From Flavobacteriaceae bacterium UBA5544 (lineage in GTDB: Bacteria; Bacteroidota; Bacteroidia; Flavobacteriales; Flavobacteriaceae): a stretch of 48,010 nucleotides of DNA. Under the pieces are notes generated by a model. It was not told the origin of the DNA and made no database searches. It saw nothing but the letters and a program-made list of their open reading frames with translations. A program made the position numbers and the translations under genes. How positions within the stretch are numbered: position 1 is the first letter of the stretch; every line of letters begins with the position of its first letter. Below, in pieces: positions 34,630 to 45,100 of this stretch. The stretch covers positions 337,806 through 385,815 of the forward strand of contig DINI01000019.1 in assembly GCA_002426755.1 (NCBI GenBank), in the 5' to 3' direction.

Positions 34630-36627
34630 ATGTCTGAAGAATCAAAACCCCTCAATTTTATTGAGCATATCATAGAAGAAGATTTGGCGAATGGAATGTC
34701 CAAAAATGATCTCCGTTTCCGTTTTCCGCCAGAACCAAACGGCTATTTGCATATTGGGCATACCAAAGCAATCGGCATCAGTTTTGGGTTGGGTGAAACA
34801 TACAACGCACCGGTTAATCTGCGTTTTGACGATACCAATCCCGCCAAAGAAGAACAGGAATATGTGGATGCCATTAAGGAAGATATTTCATGGCTTGGTT
34901 ACAAGTGGGCCAATGAGTTGTACTCTTCTGATTATTTTCAGCAACTATATGATTGGGCGATTCAATTCATCAAAGATGGAAAGGCATATGTCGATTCACA
35001 ATCCAGTGAAGCCATGGCAGAACAGAAAGGGACACCAACCCAACCAGGAGTTGATGGACCATACCGAAATAGAAGTGTAGAAAAAAACCTTGAGTTGTTT
35101 GCCAAAATGAAAAATGGCGAATGCGAAGAAGGTTCGCATGTTCTACGTGCAAAAATCGATATGCAACACACCAATATGTTGATGCGAGACCCAATTATGT
35201 ATCGTGTGTTGAAGAAGCATCACCATAGAACTGGAAATGATTGGTGCATTTATCCTATGTACGATTGGACCCATGGTGAAAGTGATTACATTGAACAAAT
35301 TTCACATTCCTTATGCTCACTCGAATTTAAGCCTCATAGAGAACTTTACGATTGGTTTTTGGACCAAGTGGTCAGCGAGGACAATTTGCGGCCAAAACAA
35401 CGCGAATTTGCACGTCTTAACTTAAGTTACACCATCATGAGCAAACGTAAGTTGCTCAAGTTGGTCGAAGACAACATTGTTTCAGGATGGGACGACCCAC
35501 GAATGCCGACCATTTCGGGCTTGCGTCGTCGAGGTTATACACCAAATGCCATTCGCAAGTTTGTTGAAACCGTTGGTGTTGCAAAACGTGATAACGTCAT
35601 TGATGTCGCGTTGTTGGAATTCTGTATTCGTGAGGATTTGAACAAAACTGCGCCAAGAGTCATGGCGGTGTTGGACCCTGTAAAGTTGGTCATCACCAAT
35701 TATCCTGAAGGCAAGGAAGAATGGTTGGAAGCCGAAAACAATCAAGAAGATGACAGTGCTGGCTTTAGAAAAGTCCCTTTTTCACGTGAATTATATATCG
35801 AAAGAGATGATTTTAAGGAACAGGCTGGAAGTAAATTCTTCAGGTTGCAATTGGGTGAAGAGGTGCGATTGAAAAATGCTTACATCATCAAAGGAGAAAG
35901 TGTTGTTAAGGATGACAATGGAAACATTACCGAAATCCATTGTGCCTATTCCGAAGACACCTCCAAAAAAGTAAAAGGCACCTTGCATTGGGTATCTATA
36001 AAACATGCTTTGAAAGCTGAAGTGCGCGAGTACGATAGATTGTTTATGGACGAAGCTCCTGATGCCCATTCCGATAAGGATTTTATGGAGTTTTTGAATC
36101 CTGAATCCTTAAAGATTGTGACTGCATTTGTCGAACCAAGTTTAAAAGATGCCAAGATAGGAGATAGGTTTCAGTTTCAACGGATTGGTTATTTCAATGT
36201 GGATAAAGATTCCACAGCAGAAAAATTGGTGTTTAACAAAACGGTTGGCTTGCGCGACTCTTGGGAGAAACAAAAACCTGTTGAAAACAAAGCTCAAAAC
36301 CAACAAAAACCACAAAACAATCAACCGCAAAGAAAGGCGATTGATATCATACAGCAATTGGGAAAAAAATACACCAACCTTCCCGAAGAAAAACAGTTAA
36401 AAACGAAGGCTGAAATTCAGGAGTTGGCTAAAAATGTGTCTTACGATGATTTGCAACCTTGGTTCAATACAGCGGCAAAAAAGATTGGAACCCGCATTGC
36501 CACCATGATTACATTAGGTGTTCTTTTGGAAAATGGATTACAGAGAAATGGGGACATCAACACCTTCATTCAAAGCGGAATAGATGATAAAGATGAGCTT
36601 TTGCACAAAGTGTCAAGCTCGCTTTAA
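34630..36627 (+). CDS. glnS: Glutamine-tRNA ligase with an added C-terminal helical domain
   Basis: A 665-residue class I synthetase that charges tRNA-Gln directly. The HIGH motif is at 41-44 (PEPNGYLHIGHTKAI), the KMSKS-type motif is MSKRK at 270-274, and the anticodon-binding beta-barrels run to about residue 546. This core matches the 554-residue E. coli enzyme. Beyond it, a Gln/Asn/Lys-rich linker (about 547-568) leads to an extra helical domain of about 97 residues (569-665) with PWFNTAAKKIGTRIA and LGVLLENGLQ. Its role is unknown; extra tRNA contact is one possibility, by analogy with appended domains in other GlnRS. A good terminator follows. Confidence 0.95.
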   Translation: MSEESKPLNFIEHIIEEDLANGMSKNDLRFRFPPEPNGYLHIGHTKAIGISFGLGETYNAPVNLRFDDTNPAKEEQEYVDAIKEDISWLGYKWANELYSSDYFQQLYDWAIQFIKDGKAYVDSQSSEAMAEQKGTPTQPGVDGPYRNRSVEKNLELFAKMKNGECEEGSHVLRAKIDMQHTNMLMRDPIMYRVLKKHHHRTGNDWCIYPMYDWTHGESDYIEQISHSLCSLEFKPHRELYDWFLDQVVSEDNLRPKQREFARLNLSYTIMSKRKLLKLVEDNIVSGWDDPRMPTISGLRRRGYTPNAIRKFVETVGVAKRDNVIDVALLEFCIREDLNKTAPRVMAVLDPVKLVITNYPEGKEEWLEAENNQEDDSAGFRKVPFSRELYIERDDFKEQAGSKFFRLQLGEEVRLKNAYIIKGESVVKDDNGNITEIHCAYSEDTSKKVKGTLHWVSIKHALKAEVREYDRLFMDEAPDAHSDKDFMEFLNPESLKIVTAFVEPSLKDAKIGDRFQFQRIGYFNVDKDSTAEKLVFNKTVGLRDSWEKQKPVENKAQNQQKPQNNQPQRKAIDIIQQLGKKYTNLPEEKQLKTKAEIQELAKNVSYDDLQPWFNTAAKKIGTRIATMITLGVLLENGLQRNGDINTFIQSGIDDKDELLHKVSSSL

Positions 36628-36650
36628 AATCCCAAACAGACTTTTTAAAA

Positions 36651-36672
36651 CCTCAATGTCATAGCATTGAGG
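36651..36672 (+). terminator. Terminator of glnS
   Basis: CCTCAATG (36651-36658) pairs perfectly with CATTGAGG (36665-36672), followed by a run of seven T. Confidence 0.88.
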
Positions 36673-36714
36673 TTTTTTTGTACTTTTAATCAACTAACTA
36701 ATACATTATAAATT

Positions 36715-37200
36715 ATGGAAATGAATTATTGGGCCATGATTGTGGCCGCATTGGTAACTTTGGTGGTCGGATTTATTTGGTACCACCCAAAAGTGTTTGG
36801 AACTGCTTGGATGCATGCAGCAGGACTCACCGAAGAAGAGCTAAAAACAGGAAATATGCTCAAAATCTTCGGATTCACGATTATTTTATCATTGATGATG
36901 ACTATGGTGATTATGGCACTTGTAGTCCATCAAACTGGTGCTTACGGAATGGTTGGCGGTATGCCGTCCGATGAAACCTTGCCTTCCTTTCAGGTTTTTA
37001 TGGATGATTACGGTATGGCCTTCAGAACTTATAAACATGGCGCGCTTCATGGATTTATAACAGGATTGTTTTTTGCGTTTCCAATCAATGCCATCAACGG
37101 CTTGTTTGAGCACAAAAGCGCCAAATATATCTTTATAAATTCAGGATACTGGATTCTAACCTTAACCATCATGGGAGCCATTATCTGTGGTTGGGTTTAA
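36715..37200 (+). CDS. DUF1761 membrane protein
   Basis: A 161-residue protein with four membrane helices (about 5-24, 49-70, 105-125 and 139-160). The opening WAMIVAALVTLVVGFIWYHP, quoted as WAMIVAALV then VGFIWYHPKVFG, the W.....GLTEEE region and the ALHGFITGLFFAFP helix fit DUF1761. Function is unknown. The gene stands between the glnS terminator and a FemAB-like gene on the same strand. Confidence 0.8.
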   Translation: MEMNYWAMIVAALVTLVVGFIWYHPKVFGTAWMHAAGLTEEELKTGNMLKIFGFTIILSLMMTMVIMALVVHQTGAYGMVGGMPSDETLPSFQVFMDDYGMAFRTYKHGALHGFITGLFFAFPINAINGLFEHKSAKYIFINSGYWILTLTIMGAIICGWV

Positions 37201-37234
37201 TTTTATTGACTAATTTTACAACATTAAAGGCTGA

Positions 37235-38419
37235 ATGATTCGAGTTCAGTCTTTTCTTTTTCAGGTGATAGAATTCGAAATTTACAAGAAATCCAAAGAA
37301 CTTCCAAGCAATTGGAACAGCGTCGTGTCTCATGATGTGTTCCTTCAAACATCCTATTTTGAGGCATTGGAAATCGCATCACCAAAGAACATTTCTTGGT
37401 TCTATTTGGGAATATTTAATGATAAAAAACTGGTAGGTGCTGCCGTTATCCAACGTGTTGAACTTTATTTGGAGGATATTTTTAGAAATTATAAAGATTC
37501 CTGCTACAGACAGAAATTCAAGCATTTTGTTTCTAAATTCTTAAAAGGGAATATGCTCGTGGTTGGCAATCTAATGCATACGGGTCAGCACGGTATTTAT
37601 GTTGATTCCAATGCCATTTCTCAATTGGATTTTTTGAAAACCGTCTACAATGCGTTGAATGAGCTTAAACAAATCATAAAAAAGAAGCATAAGAAGAACA
37701 TTAGAATCATCATGTTCAAGGATTATTTTACGGATGACCCGATTCATTTGGAAGATGCATTTTTCCGTTCTGAAAAGCTTCATAAAATAAGTGTCCAACC
37801 CAATATGATACTTACGATTCAGCCGCATTGGAACAACCTCGATGCCTATCTGTTGGATGTGAATACAAAGTATCGGCAACGCTATAAAGTGGCGAGAAAA
37901 AAAGCAGCACGAATTGTAAAAAAAGAGTTGAGCCTCGAAGACATCGAATCAAATTCCAATCGACTTTATCAACTTTATAAGACGGTTTCGGATAATGCAA
38001 AAATCAATACGTTTATTTTACCTGAAAACCATTTTTGTGAAATGAAGCGCCATTTAAAAAACAACTTCAAGGTTTTCGGATACTATTTAGACGGCTCATT
38101 GATTGGATTTTATACTTTGATTCTCAATCAAGACAGCCTTGAAACTTATTTTTTGGGCTATGATGAAGCGCATCAATATCCGAACCAACTCTATCTCAAT
38201 ATGCTTTACGATATGTTGAATTTTGGTGTAGAAAATCAATTCAAATCCATAGTGTTTGCTCGTACGGCTATGGAAATAAAAAGTTCTATAGGCGCAAAAC
38301 CTGTAAATATGAATGTATATTTAAAACACACAAATTCCTTTATGAATGGTTCCTTGGAGCGTATTTTTAAATTGATGAATCCCACACAGGAATGGGAAGA
38401 ACGTCATCCGTTTAAATAA
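37235..38419 (+). CDS. FemAB/GNAT-like acyl- or aminoacyl-transferase family protein
   Basis: A 394-residue cytosolic protein with two GNAT-like halves. The second half contains LDAYLLDVNTKYRQRYKVA, quoted in parts as AYLLDVNTKYRQR, a basic RKKAARIVKK helix, then GYYLDGSLIGFYTLIL and ETYFLGYDEAHQYPNQLYLN. This layout resembles the FemAB-like peptidoglycan/BioF2-like families in which an aminoacyl or acyl group is transferred. The substrate is not known. The start at 37235 is uncertain: the hydrophobic first ten residues could be an extension, and no later ATG fits well. It is probably monocistronic or runs on into the next small gene. Confidence 0.65.
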   Translation: MIRVQSFLFQVIEFEIYKKSKELPSNWNSVVSHDVFLQTSYFEALEIASPKNISWFYLGIFNDKKLVGAAVIQRVELYLEDIFRNYKDSCYRQKFKHFVSKFLKGNMLVVGNLMHTGQHGIYVDSNAISQLDFLKTVYNALNELKQIIKKKHKKNIRIIMFKDYFTDDPIHLEDAFFRSEKLHKISVQPNMILTIQPHWNNLDAYLLDVNTKYRQRYKVARKKAARIVKKELSLEDIESNSNRLYQLYKTVSDNAKINTFILPENHFCEMKRHLKNNFKVFGYYLDGSLIGFYTLILNQDSLETYFLGYDEAHQYPNQLYLNMLYDMLNFGVENQFKSIVFARTAMEIKSSIGAKPVNMNVYLKHTNSFMNGSLERIFKLMNPTQEWEERHPFK

Positions 38420-38498
38420 ATTTATTAGCTTAAAAATGCGTTAATTCTTTTGTGAAGCGTATTTATTTCAGTAACTTTTTTCTTTAAAACAAAAGATT

Positions 38499-38708
38499 AT
38501 GGAACTACCACACAAAATATTGACAGAAATATCACAAATTTCAAGAGAAATTGAAGAAAAATATCCAGAGCTGCAAAAGTATTTGGAAGAAACACCTCAA
38601 ACCTTATCAGACGAAGAAAACAAGGTTGGTACAATGGATGAGAAAGCCCTCAAAGACTATCTCGAAAGTCTAAAATCAATTGTCAAGAAGTACAAGGAAG
38701 AGCATTAA
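38499..38708 (+). CDS. Small charged helical protein, conserved-looking, unknown function
   Basis: A 69-residue soluble protein (MELPHKILTEISQISREI at the start) with two predicted helices separated by a TPQTLSDEENKVGTM linker. It is rich in Glu and Lys and has no Cys or membrane segment. A strong hairpin directly after its stop supports it as a real gene, and codon use is like its neighbours. The family is not recognised. Confidence 0.65.
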   Translation: MELPHKILTEISQISREIEEKYPELQKYLEETPQTLSDEENKVGTMDEKALKDYLESLKSIVKKYKEEH

Positions 38709-38717
38709 AATTAAAAA

Positions 38718-38741
38718 ACCTCGAAAGAATATTTTCGAGGT
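38718..38741. terminator. Bidirectional terminator between the small helical protein and the SPFH gene
   Basis: ACCTCGAAA (38718-38726) pairs perfectly with TTTCGAGGT (38733-38741). An A run precedes it and a T-rich stretch follows, so it can serve both convergent genes. Confidence 0.85.
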
Positions 38742-38764
38742 TTTGCTTTTTGGAGTAGTACCTG

Positions 38765-39715
38765 TTATTGATTTTTGGAATCTTTACCATCACTCAAACG
38801 CTTCTTATTCTTGGCTTCCTTCATAGCTTCCCCAATTTGATTGCTTGCGGTAAAGCTCGCCACCATATTGTTCAACATGTCGCTTCCCGCTTGCGGTGAA
38901 TTTGGCAATAAAATCAAGTTGCTGTTCACGTGTTCGCCAATGGATTGTAGCGTGTCATAATGTTGCGTGACCACAATCAAGGCAGAAGCTTCTTGTGAAT
39001 TGATTCCCACACGGTTCAACACATCGACAGATTCTTCCAAACCACGGGCAATTTCACGACGTTGGTCTGCGATACCTTGACCTTGCAAACGCTTGCTTTC
39101 CGCCTCTGCTTTAGCACGCTCAACGATTAAAATACGAGCCGCATCACCTTCAAATTGAGCAGCAATTTTTTCACGTTCTGAAGCGTTGATTCGGTTCATT
39201 GCGGCTTTTACTTGGGCGTCTGGGTCGATGTCGGTGACAAGGGTTTTAATGATGTCATACCCATAATCAGACATGGCGTCATTCAACTCGGTTTTAACAG
39301 CAATGGCGATATCATCTTTTTTGACAAACACATCGTCCAATTTCATCTTTGGAACCTCGGCACGCACCACATCAAACACATAACTTGTGATTTGGTCATG
39401 GGCGTAATCCAATTTGTAAAATGCATCATATACTTTTTCCTGAATGACCTTAAACTGAACAGAAATTTTCAAACGTACAAACACATCATCCAACGTTTTG
39501 GTCTCAACGATGACATCCAATTGCTGAATTTTTAAACTCATTCTACCAGCAACACGGTCAATGATTGGAATTTTCATCTGTAATCCGGAATGTCTAATAC
39601 TTTGAAACTTTCCAAAGCGCTCAATAATAGCAGCTGATTGTTGTTTCACGGTAAAAAAAGATGAGATTAAAATAATAAATCCCAGAAAAATAAAAGGAAT
39701 CGCTAAAAAGTCCAT
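38765..39715 (-). CDS. SPFH-domain (stomatin/prohibitin-like, HIR-type) membrane protein
   Basis: A 316-residue protein with one N-terminal membrane helix (about 4-24), an SPFH domain (about 25-185, with GKFQSIRHSGLQMKIPIID and LDVIVETKTLDDVFVRLKI; each 20 residues or fewer) and a long coiled coil (about 185-235, EREKIAAQFEGDAARILIV) followed by a region with an LILLPNSP motif. Proteins of this type form ring-shaped oligomers in membrane microdomains and often associate with proteases. It most resembles the HIR/QmcA subgroup. No NfeD-type protein is adjacent, so it is not the usual SPFH-NfeD pair. Confidence 0.9.
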   Translation of the reverse strand: MDFLAIPFIFLGFIILISSFFTVKQQSAAIIERFGKFQSIRHSGLQMKIPIIDRVAGRMSLKIQQLDVIVETKTLDDVFVRLKISVQFKVIQEKVYDAFYKLDYAHDQITSYVFDVVRAEVPKMKLDDVFVKKDDIAIAVKTELNDAMSDYGYDIIKTLVTDIDPDAQVKAAMNRINASEREKIAAQFEGDAARILIVERAKAEAESKRLQGQGIADQRREIARGLEESVDVLNRVGINSQEASALIVVTQHYDTLQSIGEHVNSNLILLPNSPQAGSDMLNNMVASFTASNQIGEAMKEAKNKKRLSDGKDSKNQ

Positions 39716-39759
39716 AACAGTTTTTTTAATGGTTAAAAATATAAAAGTCTAATTTAAGT

Positions 39760-39767
39760 TATATTTG
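39760..39767 (+). promoter_or_regulatory. Promoter -7 element for the outer-membrane barrel gene
   Basis: TATATTTG matches TAnnTTTG, 21 bases before the ATG at 39789. Confidence 0.5.
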
Positions 39768-39788
39768 TTATAAAATACTTTAAATATC

Positions 39789-40478
39789 ATGCAAATCAGA
39801 CAGTACGTTATATTAGTAGCCTTGAGTATGGGTTTTGTTACAAGCTCTTTTTCGCAGCGTCGACCTCATGGTGTGGTGAACATTACCAATGGTATCGGTG
39901 TCGGAGGTGGTTTGACACAATTCGATATCAAAACAGATAATTTTGAAACCAAAGAAGGTAATGGATGGATAGGAGGTATGGCCGCAACATTAGATTTGCC
40001 TCACAGATGGTACACCGTAAGTTATGGCATGCAAGTGTCGGAAAGTACCATGGAAATCATGGGAAGAAGCTTGCCCGTTTCCGCTACAGAACCTTTAGAA
40101 TACAAGTTGATGATGGTTCAAATGCAATTTTTATTCCATGCCAAACTTGCCAAAGATTATTTAATGATTGATGCAGGACCGATGCTTCAATACAATAGCA
40201 AATTGGAGCTGAAAGATGATAGCCAAGAAAATTATTTAATCAATGGTTATACAAACTTAATGGCAAAGGAAATTAGTGATATTTCAAAATTTAACGTGAA
40301 TGCATCTGTAGGTGCCACCGCGGGTTTTAACCATTTTAAATTGCGGGTTCAATACATTTATGGATTGACAAACATGTTCAATAAACTAAATGACCAAAAT
40401 CTGGATGCAACTCCAGATAACAAAACATTTAAAGGAAATCAGTCGATGTTGGCATTTATGGCATTTATCTATTTTTAA
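39789..40478 (+). CDS. Small outer-membrane beta-barrel protein
   Basis: A 229-residue exported protein (signal about 1-22, ending SSFSQ). The rest alternates hydrophobic and polar residues in short strands (GVVNITNGIGVGGGLTQF, WIGGMAATLDLPHRWYTVSY) and ends in an aromatic residue (FMAFIYF), as outer-membrane barrels do. Eight strands are plausible, in the manner of PorT/OmpW-like barrels common in this phylum. Function unknown. Its TAA stop overlaps the gltX stop in the shared TTAA. Confidence 0.75.
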   Translation: MQIRQYVILVALSMGFVTSSFSQRRPHGVVNITNGIGVGGGLTQFDIKTDNFETKEGNGWIGGMAATLDLPHRWYTVSYGMQVSESTMEIMGRSLPVSATEPLEYKLMMVQMQFLFHAKLAKDYLMIDAGPMLQYNSKLELKDDSQENYLINGYTNLMAKEISDISKFNVNASVGATAGFNHFKLRVQYIYGLTNMFNKLNDQNLDATPDNKTFKGNQSMLAFMAFIYF

Positions 40479-41986
40479 AGCGTCTGAATCAAATTTTCAA
40501 GTCTTTGGACGGTTTCGGCTTTTCCAATCATAAATATAATCTCAAAGACATCTGGACCTTGCATAGCGCCAACTAGTGCCAATCGTAATGGTTGCATCAC
40601 TTTACCAAAACCAACTTCTTTTTTGCCAATCCAAGCTTTTACGTCCGTTTGGATGTTTTCAACAGTGAATTCAGGAACGTGTATGAGCACTTGAGCCAAT
40701 TCGCTCATCAATTCACGGGCATCATTGGTCATTATTTTAGCAAACGCTTTTTCATCATACTGTTGTGGAGCTTGAAAAAAGAAGGAACTCAAATCCCAAA
40801 AATCACTAACAAAAGTGGCGCGCTCCTTAATGATTCCGACAACCAAAGCAATGTAATTGACATCAATATCCTGTAATTGAGGTTGGCTGGTTTTGAATGC
40901 TTCTGCCAACTCATCATCACTTTGGTATTGCATGTATTGATGATTGAACCATTTGATTTTATCTGGGTCAAAACGAGCTCCCGATTTATGGACACGTTCC
41001 AATTCAAAGGCTTCAATCAATTCGTCTAATGAAAATATCTCTTGTTCAGTGCCAGGATTCCAGCCAAGAAACGCCAAGAAGTTGACCATCGCTTCTGGGA
41101 AATATCCATCTTCTTTGTATCCTCTTGAAATTTCATTGGTTTCTGGGTCTGTCCATTGTAACGGAAATACAGGAAAGCCTAATTTATCACCATCACGTTT
41201 GCTCAATTTTCCTTTTCCGGTTGGCTTTAGGATGAGAGGTAAATGTGCAAATTGCGGTTTGTTCCAACCAAAAGCATCATATAATTGATAATGTAATGCC
41301 AGTGAGGGTAACCATTCTTCACCACGAATTACATGGGTGATTTCCATTAAATGGTCATCCACAATGTTCGCTAAATGATAGGTGGGCATGCCATCACTTT
41401 TGAACAAAACCTTATCATCCAAAATATTGGTGTCAATAGTCATGTCACCACGAATAATATCGGTTAAATGTAATGTTTCATCCTGTGGAGACTTAAAACG
41501 GATCACATAATCGTCTCCAGCATCCAATTTTGCCTGAGTTTCATCTTCTGTAAGGGTCAACGAATTGGAAAGCAAATGTCTGTTATGCCAATTATAAATA
41601 AAGGTTTTGCCCTTTGCTTCATGGTCTTTTCGGTAGTAATCCAAACTTTCAGCCGTATCAAAAGCGTAATAGGCATTGCCTGAATCAATCAATTGGTCTG
41701 CATATTGCTTGTACAACTGTTTGCGCTCACTTTGTCTGTATGGACCAAATTTTTCATTCTTTCCAGGACCTTCTTCAAAAGGAATTCCACACCAGTTCAA
41801 TGAATCCACAATATACTGTTCAGCACCTTCAACATACCGATTTTGGTCTGTATCTTCAATGCGAAGCACGAAAGTTCCGCCATGTTTTTTAGCGAATAAA
41901 TAATTGAACAATGCAGTGCGAACACCACCAATATGTAGAGGTCCTGTTGGACTTGGTGCAAATCGCACACGAACGTTTTTGGTCAT
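40475..41986 (-). CDS. gltX: Glutamate-tRNA ligase
   Basis: A 503-residue class I synthetase. The HIGH-type motif is HIGG at 18-21 within APSPTGPLHIGGVRTALF; the KMSKS-type motif is KLSKRDG in the KPTGKGKLSKRDGDKLG loop near residue 260; the C-terminal third is the helical anticodon-binding domain. As glnS is also present in the window, this enzyme is probably the discriminating type that charges tRNA-Glu only. A TATCTTTG promoter element lies upstream. Monocistronic and convergent with the barrel gene. Confidence 0.97.
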   Translation of the reverse strand: MTKNVRVRFAPSPTGPLHIGGVRTALFNYLFAKKHGGTFVLRIEDTDQNRYVEGAEQYIVDSLNWCGIPFEEGPGKNEKFGPYRQSERKQLYKQYADQLIDSGNAYYAFDTAESLDYYRKDHEAKGKTFIYNWHNRHLLSNSLTLTEDETQAKLDAGDDYVIRFKSPQDETLHLTDIIRGDMTIDTNILDDKVLFKSDGMPTYHLANIVDDHLMEITHVIRGEEWLPSLALHYQLYDAFGWNKPQFAHLPLILKPTGKGKLSKRDGDKLGFPVFPLQWTDPETNEISRGYKEDGYFPEAMVNFLAFLGWNPGTEQEIFSLDELIEAFELERVHKSGARFDPDKIKWFNHQYMQYQSDDELAEAFKTSQPQLQDIDVNYIALVVGIIKERATFVSDFWDLSSFFFQAPQQYDEKAFAKIMTNDARELMSELAQVLIHVPEFTVENIQTDVKAWIGKKEVGFGKVMQPLRLALVGAMQGPDVFEIIFMIGKAETVQRLENLIQTL

Positions 41987-42004
41987 TTGTTATGAATTGA
42001 ATTG

Positions 42005-42012
42005 CAAAGATA
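42005..42012 (-). promoter_or_regulatory. Promoter -7 element for gltX
   Basis: The minus strand reads TATCTTTG, matching TAnnTTTG, 19 bases before the gltX ATG. Confidence 0.5.
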
Positions 42013-42111
42013 GGATAGATGAGAGAACAGAGAAAAAAGAAGCTAAAAAAATATAGTTGTAAGGATTTTTAGGCAACTCTTTCTCAAATCCACTTTAAAA
42101 TTAACACAACC

Positions 42112-42128
42112 TTATCTAGTTTAGATAA
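42112..42128. promoter_or_regulatory. Perfect 17-bp inverted repeat upstream of the DUF4175 gene
   Basis: TTATCTA (42112-42118) and TAGATAA (42122-42128) are perfect arms around GTT, 45 bases before the DUF4175 start. There is no T run, so an operator is more likely than a terminator. Confidence 0.4.
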
Positions 42129-42173
42129 TTATAGAATAAAATAAAATTGTAGTTTAGTAAGTTAAATAATGAG

Positions 42174-45100
42174 ATGTTGAACCATTACACAACCATACAG
42201 GCCAAATTAGAGCAATTCATTAGACGTTTCTACACCAATGAACTGTTAAAAGGCGCGATTTTATTTTTCGCAATAGGGTTGCTTTATTTATTGGTCACTC
42301 TTTTTATTGAGTATGTTTTATGGCTAAATCCCTCAGCGAGAACCATTTTGTTCTGGGTTTTTGTTGCAGTTGAGTTGGCGTTGTTTGCCAAATTTATTGC
42401 CATTCCTATATTGAAATTATTCAAACTGCAAAAAGGAATTAATTATGAAGATGCTTCCAAAATCATCGGACAGCATTTTCCAGAAGTGAATGATAAATTA
42501 TTAAACGTGCTTCAGTTGAAATCTCGCAATGTCGGAGCTAATGAGTCGGAATTATTACTGGCTAGTATCGAACAAAAATCTGCAGAGTTACAACCCATTC
42601 CGTTTAAATTGGCTGTAAATTTTAGACAAAACATCAAATATTTAAAATATGCAGCCATTCCTGTTGTAGTTTTACTTCTGACGTACGTTACTGGCCACTT
42701 CAATTGGTTTAGCGATAGTTACGAACGCGTGGTCAATTATAAAACCGCCTATGAACCACCGGCACCTTTTCAGTTTTTTGTGGTAAACGAAAAACTTCAG
42801 GCCATCGAAAATAAAGATTATAAGTTGTTGGTTAAAACTGCGGGAAGTGTGATTCCCGAGAACGCTCAAATCCATTATAATGGTGAGACCTATTTTTTAC
42901 AACAAACTGCTCCAGGACAATTTGAATATGTGTTTTCGCAACCCAAAAGTGAAATTGATTTTAACCTGTCAGCGAATGAAGTAAGGTCGAAAGATTACAA
43001 CCTTGAAGTTATAAAAGTTCCAACGTTGGTTAATTTTGAAATGGTTTTGGACTATCCATCTTATATTAACAAACAGAATGAAACTTTAAAAAGCACAGGT
43101 AGCGCCACAATTCCAGAAGGCACCAATGTGACATGGAAAATCAATACACGTTCTACAAATGAAGTGTCTTTGTATGCAAAAGATACGATTCAATTTAGGA
43201 ACCCGTCTGAAGGTAAATTTGAAGCATCCAAGCGCATCTATCAAAATTATGATTATAGCATTTCAACAAGTAATGAAAAGTTAAAGGATTATGAGAATTT
43301 GGCGTTTTCCATAAATGTCATTCGCGATGATTACCCAGAATTGAACGTGAAAATGGAAAAGGATTCATTGGATAATCAAACGCTTTATTTTTATGGGCAA
43401 ATAAGCGATGATTACGGTTTAAGCAAACTTCAATTGGTCTATTATCCTTCCAATAAGGAAGAGCAGAAGGAGGTTAAAAAAATGCCCATTGCCTCTGGAA
43501 ATTTTGATGAATTTGTCACAGCGTTTCCAAATAATTTGGAGTTGGAAGAAGGTGTTAATTATGAATTGTTCTTTCAAGTATTTGACAATGATGCCATTCA
43601 CAATTATAAAAGTACAAAAAGTAATGTGTTTACATACAGAAAGTTAACCAAAGAAGAAGAAGAGAATAAGCAACTAAAAGAGCAGAACGAAACCATCCAA
43701 GATATGGGTAAATCCTTTGACAAGTTAAAGGAACAAGAACAGCAACTGAAAGAACTTTCTAAAACCCAAAAGGAAAAGAACGAACTAAATTTTAACGACA
43801 AGAAGAAATTTGAAAACTTTTTGCAGCGCCAGAAGCAACAGGAAGAGATGATGCAAAACTTCAATAAAAAACTAAAAGAAAATCTAGAAAATTTTCAACC
43901 TGAAAACGACCAAAAGGATGAGTTTAAAGAAGACCTGAAGGAGCGATTAAAAGATAATGAAGAACAACTCAAGAAGGATGAAAAGCTTTTGGAGGAATTG
44001 GAAAAACTCCAAGATAAAATTGAGAAAGAAGAGTTGAGCGAAAAATTGGAGCAACTCGCCAAACAAAACAAAAACAAACAAAAAAGCCTAGAACAATTGT
44101 TGGAGTTGACCAAGCGATATTATGTGGCCAAAAAGGCTGAAAAATTGTTAGATGAATTGGATAAGCTTGGCGACGAGCAAGATCAATTATCCAAAGAAGA
44201 TAAAGAGAACAACACCAAAGAGGCCCAAGAAAAGTTGAACAAGAAGTTTGACGAGTTTCAAAAAGAAATGGATGCGTTGCAAAAAGAAAATAAAGAATTG
44301 AAAAAACCTATGGACGTGCCTCAAGACAAAGAGGCTGAAAAGGACATTCAAAAAGACCAACAAGAGGCAACGGATGATTTAGAAAAAAAGGAAGATAGCG
44401 AGGAGAAAAATGACGAAAAAAACGCTCAACAAAGTCAACAAAACGCTCAAAAAAAACAGAAACAGGCTGGAAAGAAAATGAAACAAATGAGCGGCGAAAT
44501 GAAGCAGTCTATGATGTCTGGCGGTGGAGAACAAATGGAAGAAGACGCTGCAATGTTGCGACAGATTTTGGATAATTTGGTATTGTTTTCTTTTGACCAG
44601 GAAAATTTGATGAACCAATTCAGGAGCATTCAAATCAACAATAATTCCTATGGTAAATATTTGAGAAAGCAGAGCAGTCTTCGCGAACATTTTGAGCATA
44701 TTGATGATAGTTTGTTTGCCTTGTCCTTGCGTCAACCTATGATTTCTGAAACAGTGAATTCAAAGATTACGGATGTGTTTTTTAATATTGATAAATCGTT
44801 GGGACAATTATCCGAGAATCAACTCTACCAAGGTGTATCGACGCAACAATATACCATAACGGCAACAAATGATTTGGCCAGCTTTTTGAGTGATGTTTTG
44901 GATAATATGGAATCGCAAATGAACCCGGGTCAGGGTCAAGGACAAGGTAAAGGCAAGGGAATCGGTGAAGGTCAGGGCGGCATGCAATTACCAGATATTA
45001 TAATGAGCCAAGAAGAGCTGAACAAACAAATGGAGAATGGTATGAAAAAGGGTGACAAGAGCGGAGATTCTAAAGAGGGAACAGGTAAAAAAGATGGTAA

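Noticed and set aside
35778..35793. A second parS-like site with the core TTCACGTGAA
   Set aside because: It lies inside the glnS coding region and three of the 16 positions break the consensus and symmetry. Other CACGTG cores in the window (near 4041, 17796 and 38928) lack flanking symmetry as well.
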